DNA from: Benincasa hispida
Taxonomy: Eukaryota > Streptophyta > Magnoliopsida > Cucurbitales > Cucurbitaceae
Length of the DNA stretch: 64,000 bases
Reading direction: 5' to 3'
Assembly (NCBI RefSeq): GCF_009727055.1
Contig: NC_052353.1
Coordinates: 45,411,954-45,475,953 of the forward strand
Position 1 is the stretch's first letter; each line of letters starts with the position of its first letter. This document shows positions 11,693 through 24,387 of this stretch, piece after piece. A program made the translations under genes and the position numbers. The notes below the pieces were generated by a model. The model was not told the origin of the DNA and searched no databases. It was given only the letters and a program-made list of their open reading frames with translations.

Positions 11693-13023
11693 TATCACCC
11701 TAGCAAACATATGGAATAGTTGTTCAATTGGAGTTGACTTGTAAGTTTTTTTTTAAGATTCCTAAATAGATGAAAAGCACACAATCCATGTTTGGCTGAA
11801 TTGTAAACAACACTTATACCTTTTGGGATGCTCTTATGATCATCAGATATAATCACAAGATCATTACGTTCACCAAAAACATCTTTTAAATTTTAAAAAA
11901 ACCAACACCATAAATCATCATTCTCAAAATCAACAATAGAAAATGCAAGGGGGATGATTTGTGAGTTACCATTCAATGTACACGCAGATAGTAGAGTACC
12001 AAAAAATTTGTTCTTCAAAGTTGCACCATCAACTGATATGATCAGAATGAATGCTCCCATGCATGGATTGAAGTAGTAAGAGCCATAAAATAGTACTTGA
12101 ATACACCATCATCATTTACTTCTTGTGTTGTATAAGTTCCTAGTAAAAAGAATTATTGGCAAGAGTAAGCATAGATCATAATTGCATTTTACATTATATA
12201 AGTACAATCTATGATTAAATTTAATTACACTGTAACTATTATTCAAACCCACTTGGATTCTTTTGAATCAAAGCATTAGAGAATGCAGGTAGCATATCAT
12301 ATGATGACTCCGGAGTACCCTGAATTGAATTTAATGCAAGCTCACGGCCTCTCCATGCTTTATCACAACTCACATTAACCCTATGTTACCTTTTCATGAA
12401 ACTTATGACATCACATGGACGACATGGAGTCATAGAATTCATATTTAAACAAGATTTCATACACTCATATACTATCCACAAAGTCGCTTGACTATGAGCA
12501 TCCTTAACAATGTCAATAGAACATTTATGAACATCGTTAAACATACGAACAATCCATAACCCACTTTTTTTTTTTTTTTTTTTTTTTTTATAAAAGGCGA
12601 CCTAAGATACCAACTACAAAAAGGGTCTTTACAACAAAGTTCAAGAGACGTTTGATTCGAGTGAGCAGTCCTAAGTTCAAAACTATGTTTAATAGCAAGC
12701 AAGTATATAACTTTCTTTAATGAAACATTGTTGTTAAAAATAGAACCTTCCTTAATGGTAATGTCTACAGCACATGAATCCAAATCTACTAGGTCAATGA
12801 TATGAGAGGTGTTATTGGAGGTTTTGGACAAGGAATCTCTTTCATTGTTGCTGGACCCAGTATAAAATGTAATTGTAGAATCCGATTGACAAGATAGAAC
12901 ATGGTCAACTACAACACAAACATCATTGTAGGAGGAATCTGAAACAAAAGATAACAACCATAACACATCTTTGTCGTCCACGATTCTAATCACAATAGGA
13001 TTTCTCCAGCCATCCCGATACAT
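11693..13023 (-). pseudogene. MULE (MuDR-type) transposase, N-terminal and catalytic part
   Basis: The minus-strand frame from 13023 (WRNPIVIRIVDDKDVLWLL) leads into the MuDR DNA-binding region (SLKKVIYLLAIKHSFELRT, then ELCCKDPFCSWYLR), typical of plant MULEs. A 25-base T run (12565-12589) reads as a poly-lysine run and shifts the frame. Downstream frames give VDGATLKNKFFGTLLSACT (first catalytic Asp of the DDE core, about 12040-11960) and LVIISDDHKSIPKGI (second acidic motif, about 11850). The gene is broken by frameshifts and by the insertion at 10069-11692. The usual first exon is not seen. Confidence 0.85.
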
Positions 13024-13840
13024 TGTTTATTGAGAAATAGTACATTCAGAAGTTGGAAAAATTTTAGATTAGAGGAAAATTTTTAGATTGGATTAGGTCG
13101 ACAAGATGTTTAAAAGATGTGTTTAAAGCAATAGGAACATCAATAAATCAAAAGTCATAATAGAAGTTATTTTCATCTCACTTACCATTAAACAAAACTC
13201 TTTTAACAGTCACAAGAAGAAAACATGAAGAGGATGAAGAAAATTAGGGCTACGTGTTGTATTATAATATTTTATGTTTGAAACAAAAGAATAATAGATA
13301 TATTGTTCAAACGTATTTTAAAATTGTGAATCTTGATTAAGTTTAGTAGAAATACAATAAAAATAATAATTTTTAGTTGGGATAATTAATATACTATGAT
13401 AATTTAAATTTCAAATCTTAATTTTAAAATTAATTATTGTAGAAGATATGAAAATTCAAGATAAGTATTAAATTTGATACATAAATTCGTCACAACTATT
13501 AAAATAACAGATTTAAGGAGGACGATCCATTTGAAATAATCAAGTTAGTTGGCGTTGAAAGTTTGGCGAAATATATAATTGAGGAATTAATTACAGTATC
13601 ATTAATACATATGTCGAAATAATTACAATATCATTAATATATATGTCGAATTAATTATACTGCAATTAAATGAGACGATAAGGACATTTTAGGATTTCCA
13701 AAAGTTTGACTCACGTAATCTTCAGGCGTTTTGCTATAATTTAAAACTACTCTGTCTTTGCTATTTTTCCAAATGATAATGCAATTATTGCTACTCACCG
13801 GATTATTCCAAAATGGTACCCAGCGCAATTATCTGTATAG
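13024..13840. other. MULE flank / intergenic DNA upstream of the RBM28-like gene
   Basis: AT-rich, no genes. Contains three closely spaced TTAATTACAGTATCATT-like units (13575-13670). There is also a TTTTGCTATAATTT...TTTGCTATTTTTCC stretch (about 13725-13770) that resembles the ends of some plant MULEs. A matching left end was not found near 5.6-6 kb, so the element boundary is not established. Confidence 0.4.
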
Positions 13841-13847
13841 GACCTAA

Positions 13848-13924
13848 TTGGGCTATATTTTCCCTTAGCCCAAAAGATTACGAGGCTCTATTAATGCCCT
13901 AAGGCCCATTAAAGTCGGCCCAAT
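13848..13924 (+). promoter_or_regulatory. Site II-like GGCCCA motifs upstream of the RBM28-like gene
   Basis: Within 180 bp of the ATG there are two GGCCCA cores (GGCCCATTA at 13903 and GGCCCAATC at 13917) and two related TTGGGCT/AGCCCAA sequences (about 13849 and 13867). GGCCCAWWW/TGGGCY motifs are enriched in promoters of plant ribosomal-protein and ribosome-biogenesis genes and bind TCP factors, which fits the gene's inferred role. No TATA box is evident. Confidence 0.55.
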
Positions 13925-14023
13925 CCAATTTTAGGCGTCCAAATTCCAAAATCCTCCGCTTCAGCTGGAACAAGTTCGAGAATTCGGCAGTTTTGCAGTC
14001 TGCAGAAAGCTTTCAGCAGCCAT

Positions 14024-17000
14024 ATGGGGAAGAACAAGAGGCTTAAGGACGGCGGCGAGAAGGGAGCCGCCGCCGGCGACCACTGCCCTTCCAAGGTCTT
14101 TGTGAAGAACTTACCCTACTCGTTCACCAACTCACAGGTTCGCACTTCCTCTACTGCCTGCTTGTTTTCTGAGGAAAAAAACTGAGCCGAATAGTATGAA
14201 CACAGGAATTTCTTTTTGTACTTTTATTCTTAAACTGGACTTATTGAAGCACGCAATCGAATATTATTTTGATTATGCAAGCAGTTCAGACAATGTTTTG
14301 ATTTGATTTCTTTCGGATTGTTTTACTGTTCAATGCAATGTTAGTGAGCTTTTCTTGTGTTTTCTATGTGAATTAGCTTGAAGAAACATTCAGTGATGTT
14401 GGACCGGTCCGGCGGTGCTTCATGGTTACCCAAAAGGGTAAGTACGTCTGTGCATGATTATCTCGGATTGGCTTGCTTGTTTATTTTTTTTTATGTATTT
14501 ATTTTGCATTTAGTGTACTTTCTTGAGATGACCGAAGATTTGATGATTTGAACACTATGGAAGAGCATTTAGTCGAATACATGAGGTGTTGTTATGAGAG
14601 AACTGAATCGTGGATAGAGTTATTGTTATTATTATATTTTCATTGAAACATCCAGCTTCCTGTGGATGTTGGAGAATGATGGCTTCTTTTGAGTTAAGTG
14701 TCTCGCTCCCAATCTTGTTGTGAAGGAAGCTTCCTTGCTGTGTTCTTTGTAAAATAAGTGAGGATTCTTGATGCATCTCTTCTTTTTTTTTGCCCCTTTC
14801 CTACGGATTGTTGGGGTAGGTTGTTTAGCTTGTTCAACTTGCAATGGTGTTGGCCTAGCAAAGCCTCTGATGGTCTTCTCCAGCTTATTGGGGGCCCCAA
14901 GTTTCATGCTCAGTCGAAAATCCTTTGGTCCAATGGGGTCTTTGCCCTTCTCTGGAAGCTTTGGTTTGAATGATATTCGAGGATCCTTCGTGGCCATGAA
15001 CTAAATAGGGACGTTTTTTGGGATCTTGTCACTCTTTTTGCTTCTACTTGGCCTTCTACCTCCTTTTTCTTTTTTTTCTTTTTTTTCTTTTATTTATTTT
15101 TTTTTTTTTATTTTTTTTTTTTTTTTAGCCTAACTCGTATTTACACCAGTTGGGCTTCTTTTTTGTAACATGTTGGTTCTCCCCTCTTTTGTATTCTTCT
15201 TTTGGTAATGAGAGTTATGTCTCTTATCAAAAAAAAAAAAAAAAAAATCATTTGCCGTGAACTTCATTCTGGATTTTTGTGTTGTACTTTTGTGAATCTT
15301 CAGATGATATTTTGAGATATTTTCACTTAGAATTGTTTTGAACTAATCTTATTTATGTCATCAGGTTCAACCGAGCATCGTGGTTTTGGATTCGTGCAGT
15401 TGTAAGTCAGATTACTATCTACTCTATTCTTTTTGTTATTGCCCTTGCAGTTTTTCTCTACTTCCTCGTCCAAACGTCTTGGTTCTATTCAATCCAATGA
15501 TATCTGTCTGACTATAGTTAGTTATCCATGTAGGTGCTTGAGTTTGATAAGTGATATCCAATGGATGAGCTACTATCGTTAGCTGTAACAATGTTATCTT
15601 TTACTTAGAAGCTAGAGCTTCTGTCAGAATGGAAAAGGCTTCTGTTTCCTCTATATAGATATGCTGGATGCTTATATATTTCTGCTTTCTCTGGATACTA
15701 AATCAGATTTAATTTTTTCTTGTTTTTATTGTTCCATTTTCTATTCAATTGATGGTGCTTTCAGTTTTGATTGTTTTAATTGCTTGCTTGTCTATTAGTG
15801 CGAAGTCTGTTCAAAGCATCTGTACTTTTATTGAAGCTACTTCTTTTTCTTGTTTTATCGTGGAGTAAACTATCTTCTCCATTTTTTAATTACAGCTTAT
15901 CTACCCTCAATCAACACTGTAGGTGTTTTTGTAATTATTCACTGATAGGATATCCTTTGGTAACTTACTTCATTGTCTATGATCAATCTTGTGATAATCA
16001 ACATTGCTTGATGTTTGCCACAATGCACACTAATTTCTTATTCATTTTAAAGTCTTCTTGTTAAACTGCTATTACCCACGGCTATTCTATGAAGGCTTTT
16101 ATTTTTTAACATCGCTGGATTCTTTGAATATGATTGCAGTGCTGTAGCTGAAGATGCAAATCGAGCAATTGAGCTGAAGAATGAGCTGTTCGTTGAAGGA
16201 CGCAAAATTACTGTTAAACATGCTATGCATCGAGCTCCCCTTGAGCAGCGGCGGTCCAAAGAAAATCAAGGTTGATATGGTGCATGGGATTTTGGAAGTG
16301 TTAATATCCACATGTTGCAGGACTGCTAGAACTTTATTAATGTCCTCCTTTCTTTCTTGCTTTTCCAAGTTTCGGTAGTGTGGGGGATCTTCAGGGTTGG
16401 ATTGTAAAAATTTCTTCAATTATGTTTTTTAACACAGTCACTGCATCTATGTCAACAACTAATGAGGAAGGAGATACTCCTAAAAGGGAAGAACAAGATA
16501 CTTCTAAAAGAGAAGAACAAACAACTAACAAGGATAGAGATACTTCTAAAAGGGCAGAACAAACAACTTCAAATTCCGAGGGGAAAGGTTACTGATTTAT
16601 CTTAAATTTTTACTACTTTTTTCCCAATATATCTGGCAATCTGGTTTTTCAATGTTTTCTAATGATGTAACAGAGAGACATTTGAATGCTCGGAAATTAG
16701 CTTCACTTTCTAGTTATCTAGAGGATAAAGAGGGTCATTCAGAAAAGCAAAGGTAATGAACTTCTTTTTCATGCTCTCTCTATTTTGTTCTTCTTTTTTC
16801 ATGGATTTTGAATACAAGCTTTGAAATAATGGCTTGGATAATGAAGTAGTTGAGTTTTCTTGACCTCTTGTTTTGTTATTTGAAGAATAGGCATTCCGTT
16901 ACCTTTCCTTCCACTTTTCTTTTCTTCTCCGTAAACATTTGTGCATGCTACCTTCCCTTGATTTCCCTTATTTTGGTTGTTAAGGATTGCAAGGACTGTT

Positions 17001-20000
17001 GTGTTTGGTGGTCTTCTTAATGCTGACATGGCTGAAGATGTTCACCGCCAAGCAAGAGATGTTGGTGGCGTATGCTCTATTGTTTATCCTCTTCCCAAAA
17101 AAGAAGTTGAACAACATGGTATATGAAAATCGTGTCTTTTGTTTTTATGCACATGGGTAGTAGTTATTATTTATTATTAGTTTTGTGAATATAGTTCATG
17201 ACTTCAGTTGCATTTTAAGGTGTCACTACGATTAAGGTTGAATGAATTATACCCTGAGCAGTGTTTGCCCAAATTTTCAGTTGCCTCTTGTACTTGATAG
17301 GTTGACTCTGCAGTAAGTTTAGTTAATTTGTTTTTAGTCTAAAGTTGTTCCAGAATGCAATTTTCTCAATGATCAAATTGATTATATCATTTTTCTCGAG
17401 ACTCTCATTACAGAAGACAAATTTTCTTCTCTTATTATACCAATGTATCTTGTGTGTCTATCTAATTTGGGAAGTTCATTATGGTGGTGGCTTTATTATC
17501 TTGATAGTCAATGGAGTTGCAAGTAAAAGTGATTCCTCTTAAGGTCTTAATTAGTTTCAAATGAACTTCAGGTCTTTTACGAGATGGATGCAAAATGGAT
17601 GTTTCAGCTGTACTTTTTGCTAGTGTGAAGTCTGCACGTGCTGCTGTTACCATATTACACCAGAAAGAGAGGAAAGGAGGTGTTGTTTGGGCCCGTCAAC
17701 TGGGTGGGGAGGTGAATCATACATTAAACTTTACTAAATATGAACATATTTTTGTATCTTTATTAAGTATTTACATCTTTTTAAATGGACTACACTAGCT
17801 CTGTATGCCCTTGAAATAATACAAGACCATGATCAACCCATTTGGTTGTGCTCTCTTTTGTCTTCATTTTATTTTATTTTTATTTTTTTTGGAAACCACT
17901 CTTTATTTGCGTCTTGTTTTCCTCATATCAATATTTTGTTGAATATTTGTAGATCTTGTGATCAAAGGTAATGTCCTCAAGAGCCCTTTCTTCTCCTCGA
18001 AATATTATGGGACTGTTACAAATGACTCAAATAATATCTCTATCGATCCATAACACCTTAGCCTTGTCCATAAATTTTGTGTCCGTTAGCTTTTGGAAAA
18101 TATATCATCGTTTGTTTAGTGACACCCTGGAAACTGAAGATAATGGAGTACTCCAAAATTTTTAAGAAAAGAGAGTATGGGATGAATCAATTTCAAGAAT
18201 TTGTTTTCATCATTAACTAATAACTTCTATATAGGGAGCACCACCTTGGTAAGAGAGAAGGATGTCTCGTTTGAATTTATTGTACATCGTTCCCATCAAA
18301 ATAAAACGTACATGAACATTTTGATTTTTTGGACTTTTATCCAAATCAGCTTTTAAGTATTGGAAGAAGTGACCACCTGAATGGCTATAATATTGTGGAC
18401 AGATCTGCAGTTGAAAAGTCTGGAAGATCCTAGTCTTTTGCTGTCCCTTATGGAACTCAGTCCAGAGGTCTATTATAAGCTCTCTAACCATCCATCACTT
18501 TCTATATCATTTTTAAATCTGAAACCAGTAGACCGATAATTCTTCCTAGTACTTAAGCAGTTAAAAATATGATTATCCTTTCCAGTTAATGGTTAGATCC
18601 TTGGAATAGGGCAGCCAATAAAGAGGGCCTATTCTCCACTAAATGTCCTACGGAAATCTGATTGAGGTAGCATCTCTCACAATAGAAGTCAGTTTCTTAC
18701 GTTAGATTCTTGCACAAGTGTCCTTCAGTGCTCTTTTAATAGATTTAAATTTTTAGAGATCTTAGATATGAGTGTCTTAGAAAAAAAATTGAGTATTTTT
18801 TTTTAACATTCATATATTTGAGTTATTGCAAGATCTCATTCTTTGACGTAAGAAATTCTATTCTGAATGATTTTTAGAAAGGGTTTCTTATGTATCTAAA
18901 ATCCTTAAACATCAACTCCTAATCTTTTGAATCTTAGGTTTAAATTGCTTGCTAAGTTTAATGCGTTTGTTTGCCATAGCTAAGGACTTTTACAAATTAC
19001 AATTATCCCCTATGGTCCAGTCTATTTTGTCAGACCCTTTATATTATGAAAATATCAAATGTTGCATTCCAATTACTGATAATCTGATCACATAGTTTCT
19101 TGTTTATTTTTAGTTACCTTGGATAAATCTAAAATTTTATGCATTTGTTTTCTTTGCAGGGGTCCAAAACTCAGAAATGGAAAGTTATCGTTAGAAATCT
19201 TCCATTTAAGGTTTCATGTTACACAATAAGTTATTGTCATATTTTCTTACAAGGACAGGTCGACTGAGCAAGCTTATTACACATTGATGCAGGCCAAGGA
19301 GCAAGAAATAAAGGATACCTTTTCATCCGCAGGATTTGTGTGGGATGTCATGATGCCACATAGTTCAGACACAGGGTAGTTCCCTTACTTGAATATGCAG
19401 TANCTTGTAACAGCCACCTGTTTTATTTTGTAGATTATCGAAGGGGTTTGCCTTTGTCAAATTTACATGCAAGCAGGATGCTGAGAGTGTATGTTTTTTT
19501 TTATTGTTTTGAGTTGCCCCATTTAAAGAGTTTTGAAAATTGGTACCTTCAAGTTATTTGTACATGCTTCCCTTTTTTAGGCTATTAAAACGTTCAATGG
19601 TAAAAAATTTGGTCAAAGGACGATAGCTGTGGACTGGGCTGTTCCAAAGAAGATATATAGTTCTGGTGCTAATGCTGCAGTTGATTCAGATGACGGTTAG
19701 TCATTGTATATTTAACCTAATACTGTTTCTTATACTTCCTTTACAAATTTGTTAAACCTCTTTGGTTGTACTGTCTTATCTTTGGTGTCTATACCTTCTT
19801 AGATATTTGTCATTTGCTGCTCTCTGGTTTTAAATTTACTATTAGGTTACGGATATCTCTTTAATATATGAATGGCAAATAGAGAATAAAGATTGGGTTA
19901 CGAAATGCATTGTGGTTGTCTATAAGTTAGTTTTTTTGTTGGTTTTTTTCTAAAGCTTTATACACAGAGGTCCAAAAAGAAGTGTGCATCTAGCAAGGGA

Positions 20001-23000
20001 CCACACGGTCCACACCCCTCCCAAGGCCTTCCAGTCCATTTAAAAATTATATTAGTTCTTAATTGTTAGGTCAGGTCATTAATTAATGTAAGAATGAAAG
20101 GATGGGGATGTATAATCCTCTGCCAGTTGGATTTGTGTGACAATATTTCATGTTATTTGAATTATAGGTTAGAAGTAATGTGGCTTTTTGGGCATTGTCT
20201 AGCCACTGGGAAACTCCTGATGGAAGGGCAAAGCTAGTTTTCCTTGGGTGAGCATTTCACAAATGGTATTTCTGTAGAAGAATTTAATAATGGCATACCA
20301 TAACCTTAGCGGACTGATCCTAGTTTTGTTATGACTACCTATTTGGCATTTTGGCTTTCTGAAAATTTCCCATTAGCCACTCTCGCTTTGTGCCTTTCTC
20401 TTGTTTTCCATTATCTGCTTCTCTTTCCATTGTCGTCTCTATTTGTAGGAGGAACATATAATTTGGAGAAAATATTTTTGCCGTGGGTAGGTGTCTTAGA
20501 TGCTTTTGAAGTATTCTCAACACTGTTCTCAAATTATTTGAATTCTTATGGTCCTGTAAAAGATTTGTTCTTGTAGTGCTGGCTGTGGGGTGTGACACAT
20601 GAACTTTTCTACATAGAGAAAAAGATTCTGTGGTTATGTGCTGAATTCGTTCAGTTGGAAGATAGTTTTTTTTATTACTCATGCTATAGAATAATGTCTC
20701 CACCCTTCATAAAAAACACAACCTTGTTTTCAGGGGAACAGACTGAAAGAGACAGAGAAGGTAGCATTAGCAGTGATGATTTTGAAGCTGAAGATATTGC
20801 TGTTCATGACAAATCTCCGCACTCGAACAAAGATGAAAGATTTTCAGAGGATTCGGAGGAAGAAGATATTTCCTCAGAGGTTGATTTCGAAGGAGAAGCA
20901 GAAATTGCAAGAAAAGTTCTTGAAAATCTAATTTCATCTTCGGCTAAAGAGGCTCTTCCTTCTCGTGTTGATGGTAAGCCACCGTCGAAAGTGAACAAGG
21001 AGCCAGATTTTGTTTCATCCAAGAAGTCATCTGATATGTCTGATAAAGTTTCAAATGAATCTGAAAAGTTAAGTGAAAGCAAAACATCTATGCTTAAGCA
21101 AACAGATGAAGATGATCTGAAGAGAACGGTTTATATAGGCAACCTTCCTTTTGATATTGATAATGAAGAAGTGAAACAGCGGTTTTCTGGATTTGGTGAA
21201 GTGCTATCCTTTGTGCCAGTCCTTCATCAAGTTACAAAGTATGATTTATGTTTCCGTCTATTTGTTTATTGACATGATTCACTGTAGTCTGCTTTTTGTT
21301 GATTCTTTCCTTGGGGCCAGGCGACCTAAAGGCACTGGTTTTCTCAAGTTTAAAACGGTTGATGCTGCTACTGCTGCTGTTTCTTCTGCAAATGTTGCAT
21401 CTGGTGTGGGAATATTTCTGAAAGGCAGGCAACTGAAAGTATTTAATGCCCTGGATAGAAAATCAGCTCATGACAAGGAATTGGAAAAGTCAAAAAATGA
21501 CAATCATGACCACCGGAATCTTTACCTTGCACAGGTCTTTCACTGCTTAAATGTTGTCCTCTACTTTCCCTAAAACCAAGGATTTCTAGTTTTTGTTTTT
21601 GTTTTTTGTTTATTATTATTTTATTTTTATTATGGTTGGATCTTCTTTCTATTCAATACCATGGACCCAAAACATCTTGCAGGAAGGTATAATTCTCGAG
21701 GGAACTCCAGCTGCTGAGGGAGTTTCTGCTAGCGACATGGAGAAACGTCAAAGGTACATATCTTCGGGTATATTGATTACTATTGTTCTTTCTGTATTAG
21801 TTTCTGTGTTGACAAACAGTTGGTCTCTATTTTCTTTTTCAATGAGTAGCCAAACTTTCATTGAGAGAAAAAAAATAATAATAAATAAATAAAGAACACA
21901 AGGTACAAATATAGAGCTACAAAGAAAGGAGGTAAACAGCAAACTAATGAAAATGTCCCAAATCAAGTAAAACGTGGCTTTGGGTAATTAAAAGGACTTC
22001 ACCATCGATGCCCCTAGAGAGTATCTAATAAGGACCCAAACATCATCCAAAGTCCTCCCAAGCCCTCTAGAATAGAACAGACCCCAAGTTGCTACAAAAA
22101 TCTTTCCTTCTCACAGACAGGTGGGTAGAGAAGGAACTCCTCAAGCATCTCCTTGCAATACCCATGTCCTCAAGGAATAACTTCAAACATCATGAGAAAA
22201 ATGATCGATCCCAAAGTATGTTAGACTAAGAAGCATAGACATGGATACGGATAGATTGGGGATATATATTAGGATATAGGTAAATTTAACATAAATATCC
22301 TTAAATATAATCCACCAAAAAGCATAAAATGTCAACAAAGGAAGTCCCTCAGCAATTATTTTTCAGGGTTTCTGGAAGTGCCTTTAACCACCCCTCCCCC
22401 GTGCAAGCCATTCAAAAGGGAGCGGTCCATATTATCACCTTATGTCATAAGGAATTAGACTCATGATGGAAATGCCATAAGGATTGTTAGCATTACCTGG
22501 ACTTATAACATGGTTATTTAGATAAGTTTTGGAGTTTTTAATGTGAAATACATTATATTTAATTTTATTTCACAGATTATTTTTAGCAATATAATTTTTT
22601 GTTCCTTTTCCCTTACAAAGCCTAAAATCCAAACGTTTTTATTCCATGGCTAACCAAATTACACTTCTTCCACCCATCATATGTGCAGGCTGGAAAAGAA
22701 AAGAACGACCAAGCTTCAATCTCCAAATTTTCATGTTTCAAGAACTAGACTTGTTATACACAATTTACCAAAATCAATGAAAGAAAAAGAACTTCAAAAA
22801 CTTTGCATTGAAGCTGTTACCTCGCGAGCTACAAAGCAAAAACCTGTGATTCGCCAGGTTTGGCCTTTCCAGAAATGAAGGAAATCTATTAATGTTACTA
22901 ATATTACCCTTCCTAACCACGATTTAAATCTTATTTTGCAGATTAAGTTCTTAAAGGATGTGAAGAAAGGAAAGATACTGACAAAGAATCACTCCTGTGG

Positions 23001-23902
23001 AGTTGCTTTTGTTGAGTTTTCTGAGCATGAGCATGCCCTTGTAGCCCTGCGAGTTCTCAACAACAATCCAGGTAGTAAATTTTCTCATTTGATAAACCTT
23101 AATTCTCGACTCCTCTAAAATTAATGTGAATGAGGCAGCCCTTAAAAGAAAATAATGGTTCTTTGAACATTGGTACAACCTTGTAGTTTTAATTGTTGCA
23201 GAAACAGTTTGTCCCTTATCCTATTCTAAAATGAATCTCTGGTTTCTTGTAGAAACTTTTGGCCCTAAAAATCGCCCAATCGTAGAGTTTGCCATTGACA
23301 ATATTCAAACGTTGAAGCTCCGAAAAGCAAAGTTACAAGCTTGGTCGCAGGACAATACCGCCAATGTTCCCAAAGCCCAGCAGTGGAATGTTAATACTGA
23401 TACAAATGCTGGGGATATCCATTCAAACCAGAAAAATTCCAGAAAAAGGAAAGCTATAGGCGATAATCGTCCAGTGAAAGCGCAAAATCATAATAAAGAT
23501 GATAATGACAATCATGTATCCAATGATGTGATGGTAGAAAGTAGAGCTAGAAAAAAGAGGAAAACACGTCCAGAAATTGGGAACACAAATGAGTCACTGA
23601 AACAAAAACCAGGACAAAAATTGATGCCTGAAAAATCGAGCAAGAGACCGGCATCCATGGATCCTGGAAAAATAAAAGCTTCTCAGGAATCTGATGTTCA
23701 ACACATAAAGAAGGTAAAACATGAAGTAAAGCAGCAAAGAAAGAGGCCAAAGAAAAATAAGGAACCAATAGGACGGGATGTTGTCGATAAACTTGATGTG
23801 CTTATCGAACAATATCAGTCCAAGTTCTCGCAGCAGAGATCAGACCGAACAGATGGTGAAAAGAAAGGCTCTAAACAGGTTAGAAGATGGTTCCAATCAT
23901 AA
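14024..23902 (+). CDS. RBM28/Nop4-like nucleolar protein with five RRMs (18 exons)
   Basis: Splice model read by eye. Exons: 14024-14137, 14377-14437, 15365-15401, 16140-16270, 16438-16587, 16674-16752, 16985-17118, 17572-17711, 19160-19210, 19293-19375, 19434-19488, 19581-19695, 20734-21238, 21321-21534, 21683-21753, 22689-22857, 22942-23071, 23253-23902. All introns are GT-AG and the sum is 2889 nt, an open frame of 962 codons plus TAA. It starts MGKNKRLK, as plant homologues do. RRM1 about residues 24-99 ([17 protein letters not shown]); RRM2-like 191-282 (VVFGGLL); RRM3 288-374 ([16 protein letters not shown]); a Ser/Glu-rich acidic linker 384-510; RRM4 512-605 ([16 protein letters not shown]); RRM5 about 667-763 ([16 protein letters not shown]); then a Lys/Arg-rich tail ending RRWFQS. 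Family knowledge: yeast Nop4 and human RBM28 act in the nucleolus in pre-rRNA processing for 60S subunits. From memory the Arabidopsis counterpart is At2g21440, about 1000 aa. It appears intact; the role in this species is inferred. Confidence 0.93.
14640..15247 (+). mobile_element. 5'-truncated LINE (L1-type) in intron 2 of the RBM28-like gene
   Basis: The + strand encodes a broken C-terminal end of a plant LINE ORF2: a zf-RVT-like region ([22 protein letters not shown], about 14790-14850) followed by [12 protein letters not shown] and [17 protein letters not shown]. After that come a T-rich 3' UTR and a terminal poly(A) run (about 15229-15247). Everything upstream of the C-terminus is missing, typical of 5'-truncated insertions. 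A target-site duplication could not be fixed. It lies wholly within the intron in sense orientation. Confidence 0.6.
19403..19403. other. Ambiguous base (N)
   Basis: The only N in the window, inside intron 10 of the RBM28-like gene (tancttg). It does not affect the coding model. Confidence 0.99.
21838..22260. repeat. Probable dispersed repeat in intron 15
   Basis: This stretch (starting near caatgagtagccaaactttc and followed by an A-rich run and short GC-richer blocks) differs in texture from the surrounding intron. It resembles a repeat I associate with cucurbit introns. No terminal repeats, target duplication or coding motif was found, so the identity is unproven. Confidence 0.25.
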
Positions 23903-24204
23903 ATTAAAATTTTGCAGCCTAGGATTGTTCCTTTGACCATTGGTATCACATTTGTTTGTTTTCTTTTGTTCTGAAATCTGTACGCACAAGATGGATAAAG
24001 GTTAAACTGCATAGGAAGTGTAACATATAGTATTTGGGTTCCATATTTGTATTGAAATATTTAACTGTTTTTTCAAAGGTTGAAAATATATTTTAGGTCG
24101 GAAGTAACAATTTAGTCTTTGTAGTTTCAATTTTATAACAATTTAGTCTATAGATTTTAGTATATATAATAATTTAGGTCTCTACCTATAAACACTCATT
24201 TTAC
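23903..24204. other. 3' flank of the RBM28-like gene
   Basis: Presumed 3' UTR and intergenic start. No canonical AATAAA signal is evident close to the stop; TTGTATTGAAATAT near 24048 is the nearest AT-rich candidate. Nothing else is recognisable. Confidence 0.3.
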
Positions 24205-24387
24205 CTTTAAATTTTTTTTTTTTTACCAATGTTCTAAAAAATAGCCAAATTCTAAGAACTAAAAGAAGTTCTAAACAACTTGCCTAAGAATTCAATCCTT
24301 GTATTTGAGAGGTACAAATTATTGTAGGAAATTGATAGGAAATAGACTTCATTTTCAAAAACCAAAAACAAAAAAAAAAAATGAAGG
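24205..24387 (+). mobile_element. Partial copy of a foldback MITE
   Basis: Matches the second half of the element at 24388-24690 (ACCAATG, then CCAAATTCTAAGAACT, AAGAATTCAAT, TACAAATTATTGTAGGAAATTG, TTTTCAAAAACCAAAAAC) and ends in an A run. The left half is missing. It sits head to tail with the fuller copy. Confidence 0.55.

Noticed and set aside
18213..18491. 92-residue minus-strand frame in intron 8
   Set aside because: No recognisable motif; the surrounding intron is AT-rich and non-coding. It may be an old repeat but cannot be supported.
20331..20703. Frames on both strands in intron 12 of the RBM28-like gene
   Set aside because: They fall between two well-supported exons (19581-19695 and 20734-21238) and show no domain.
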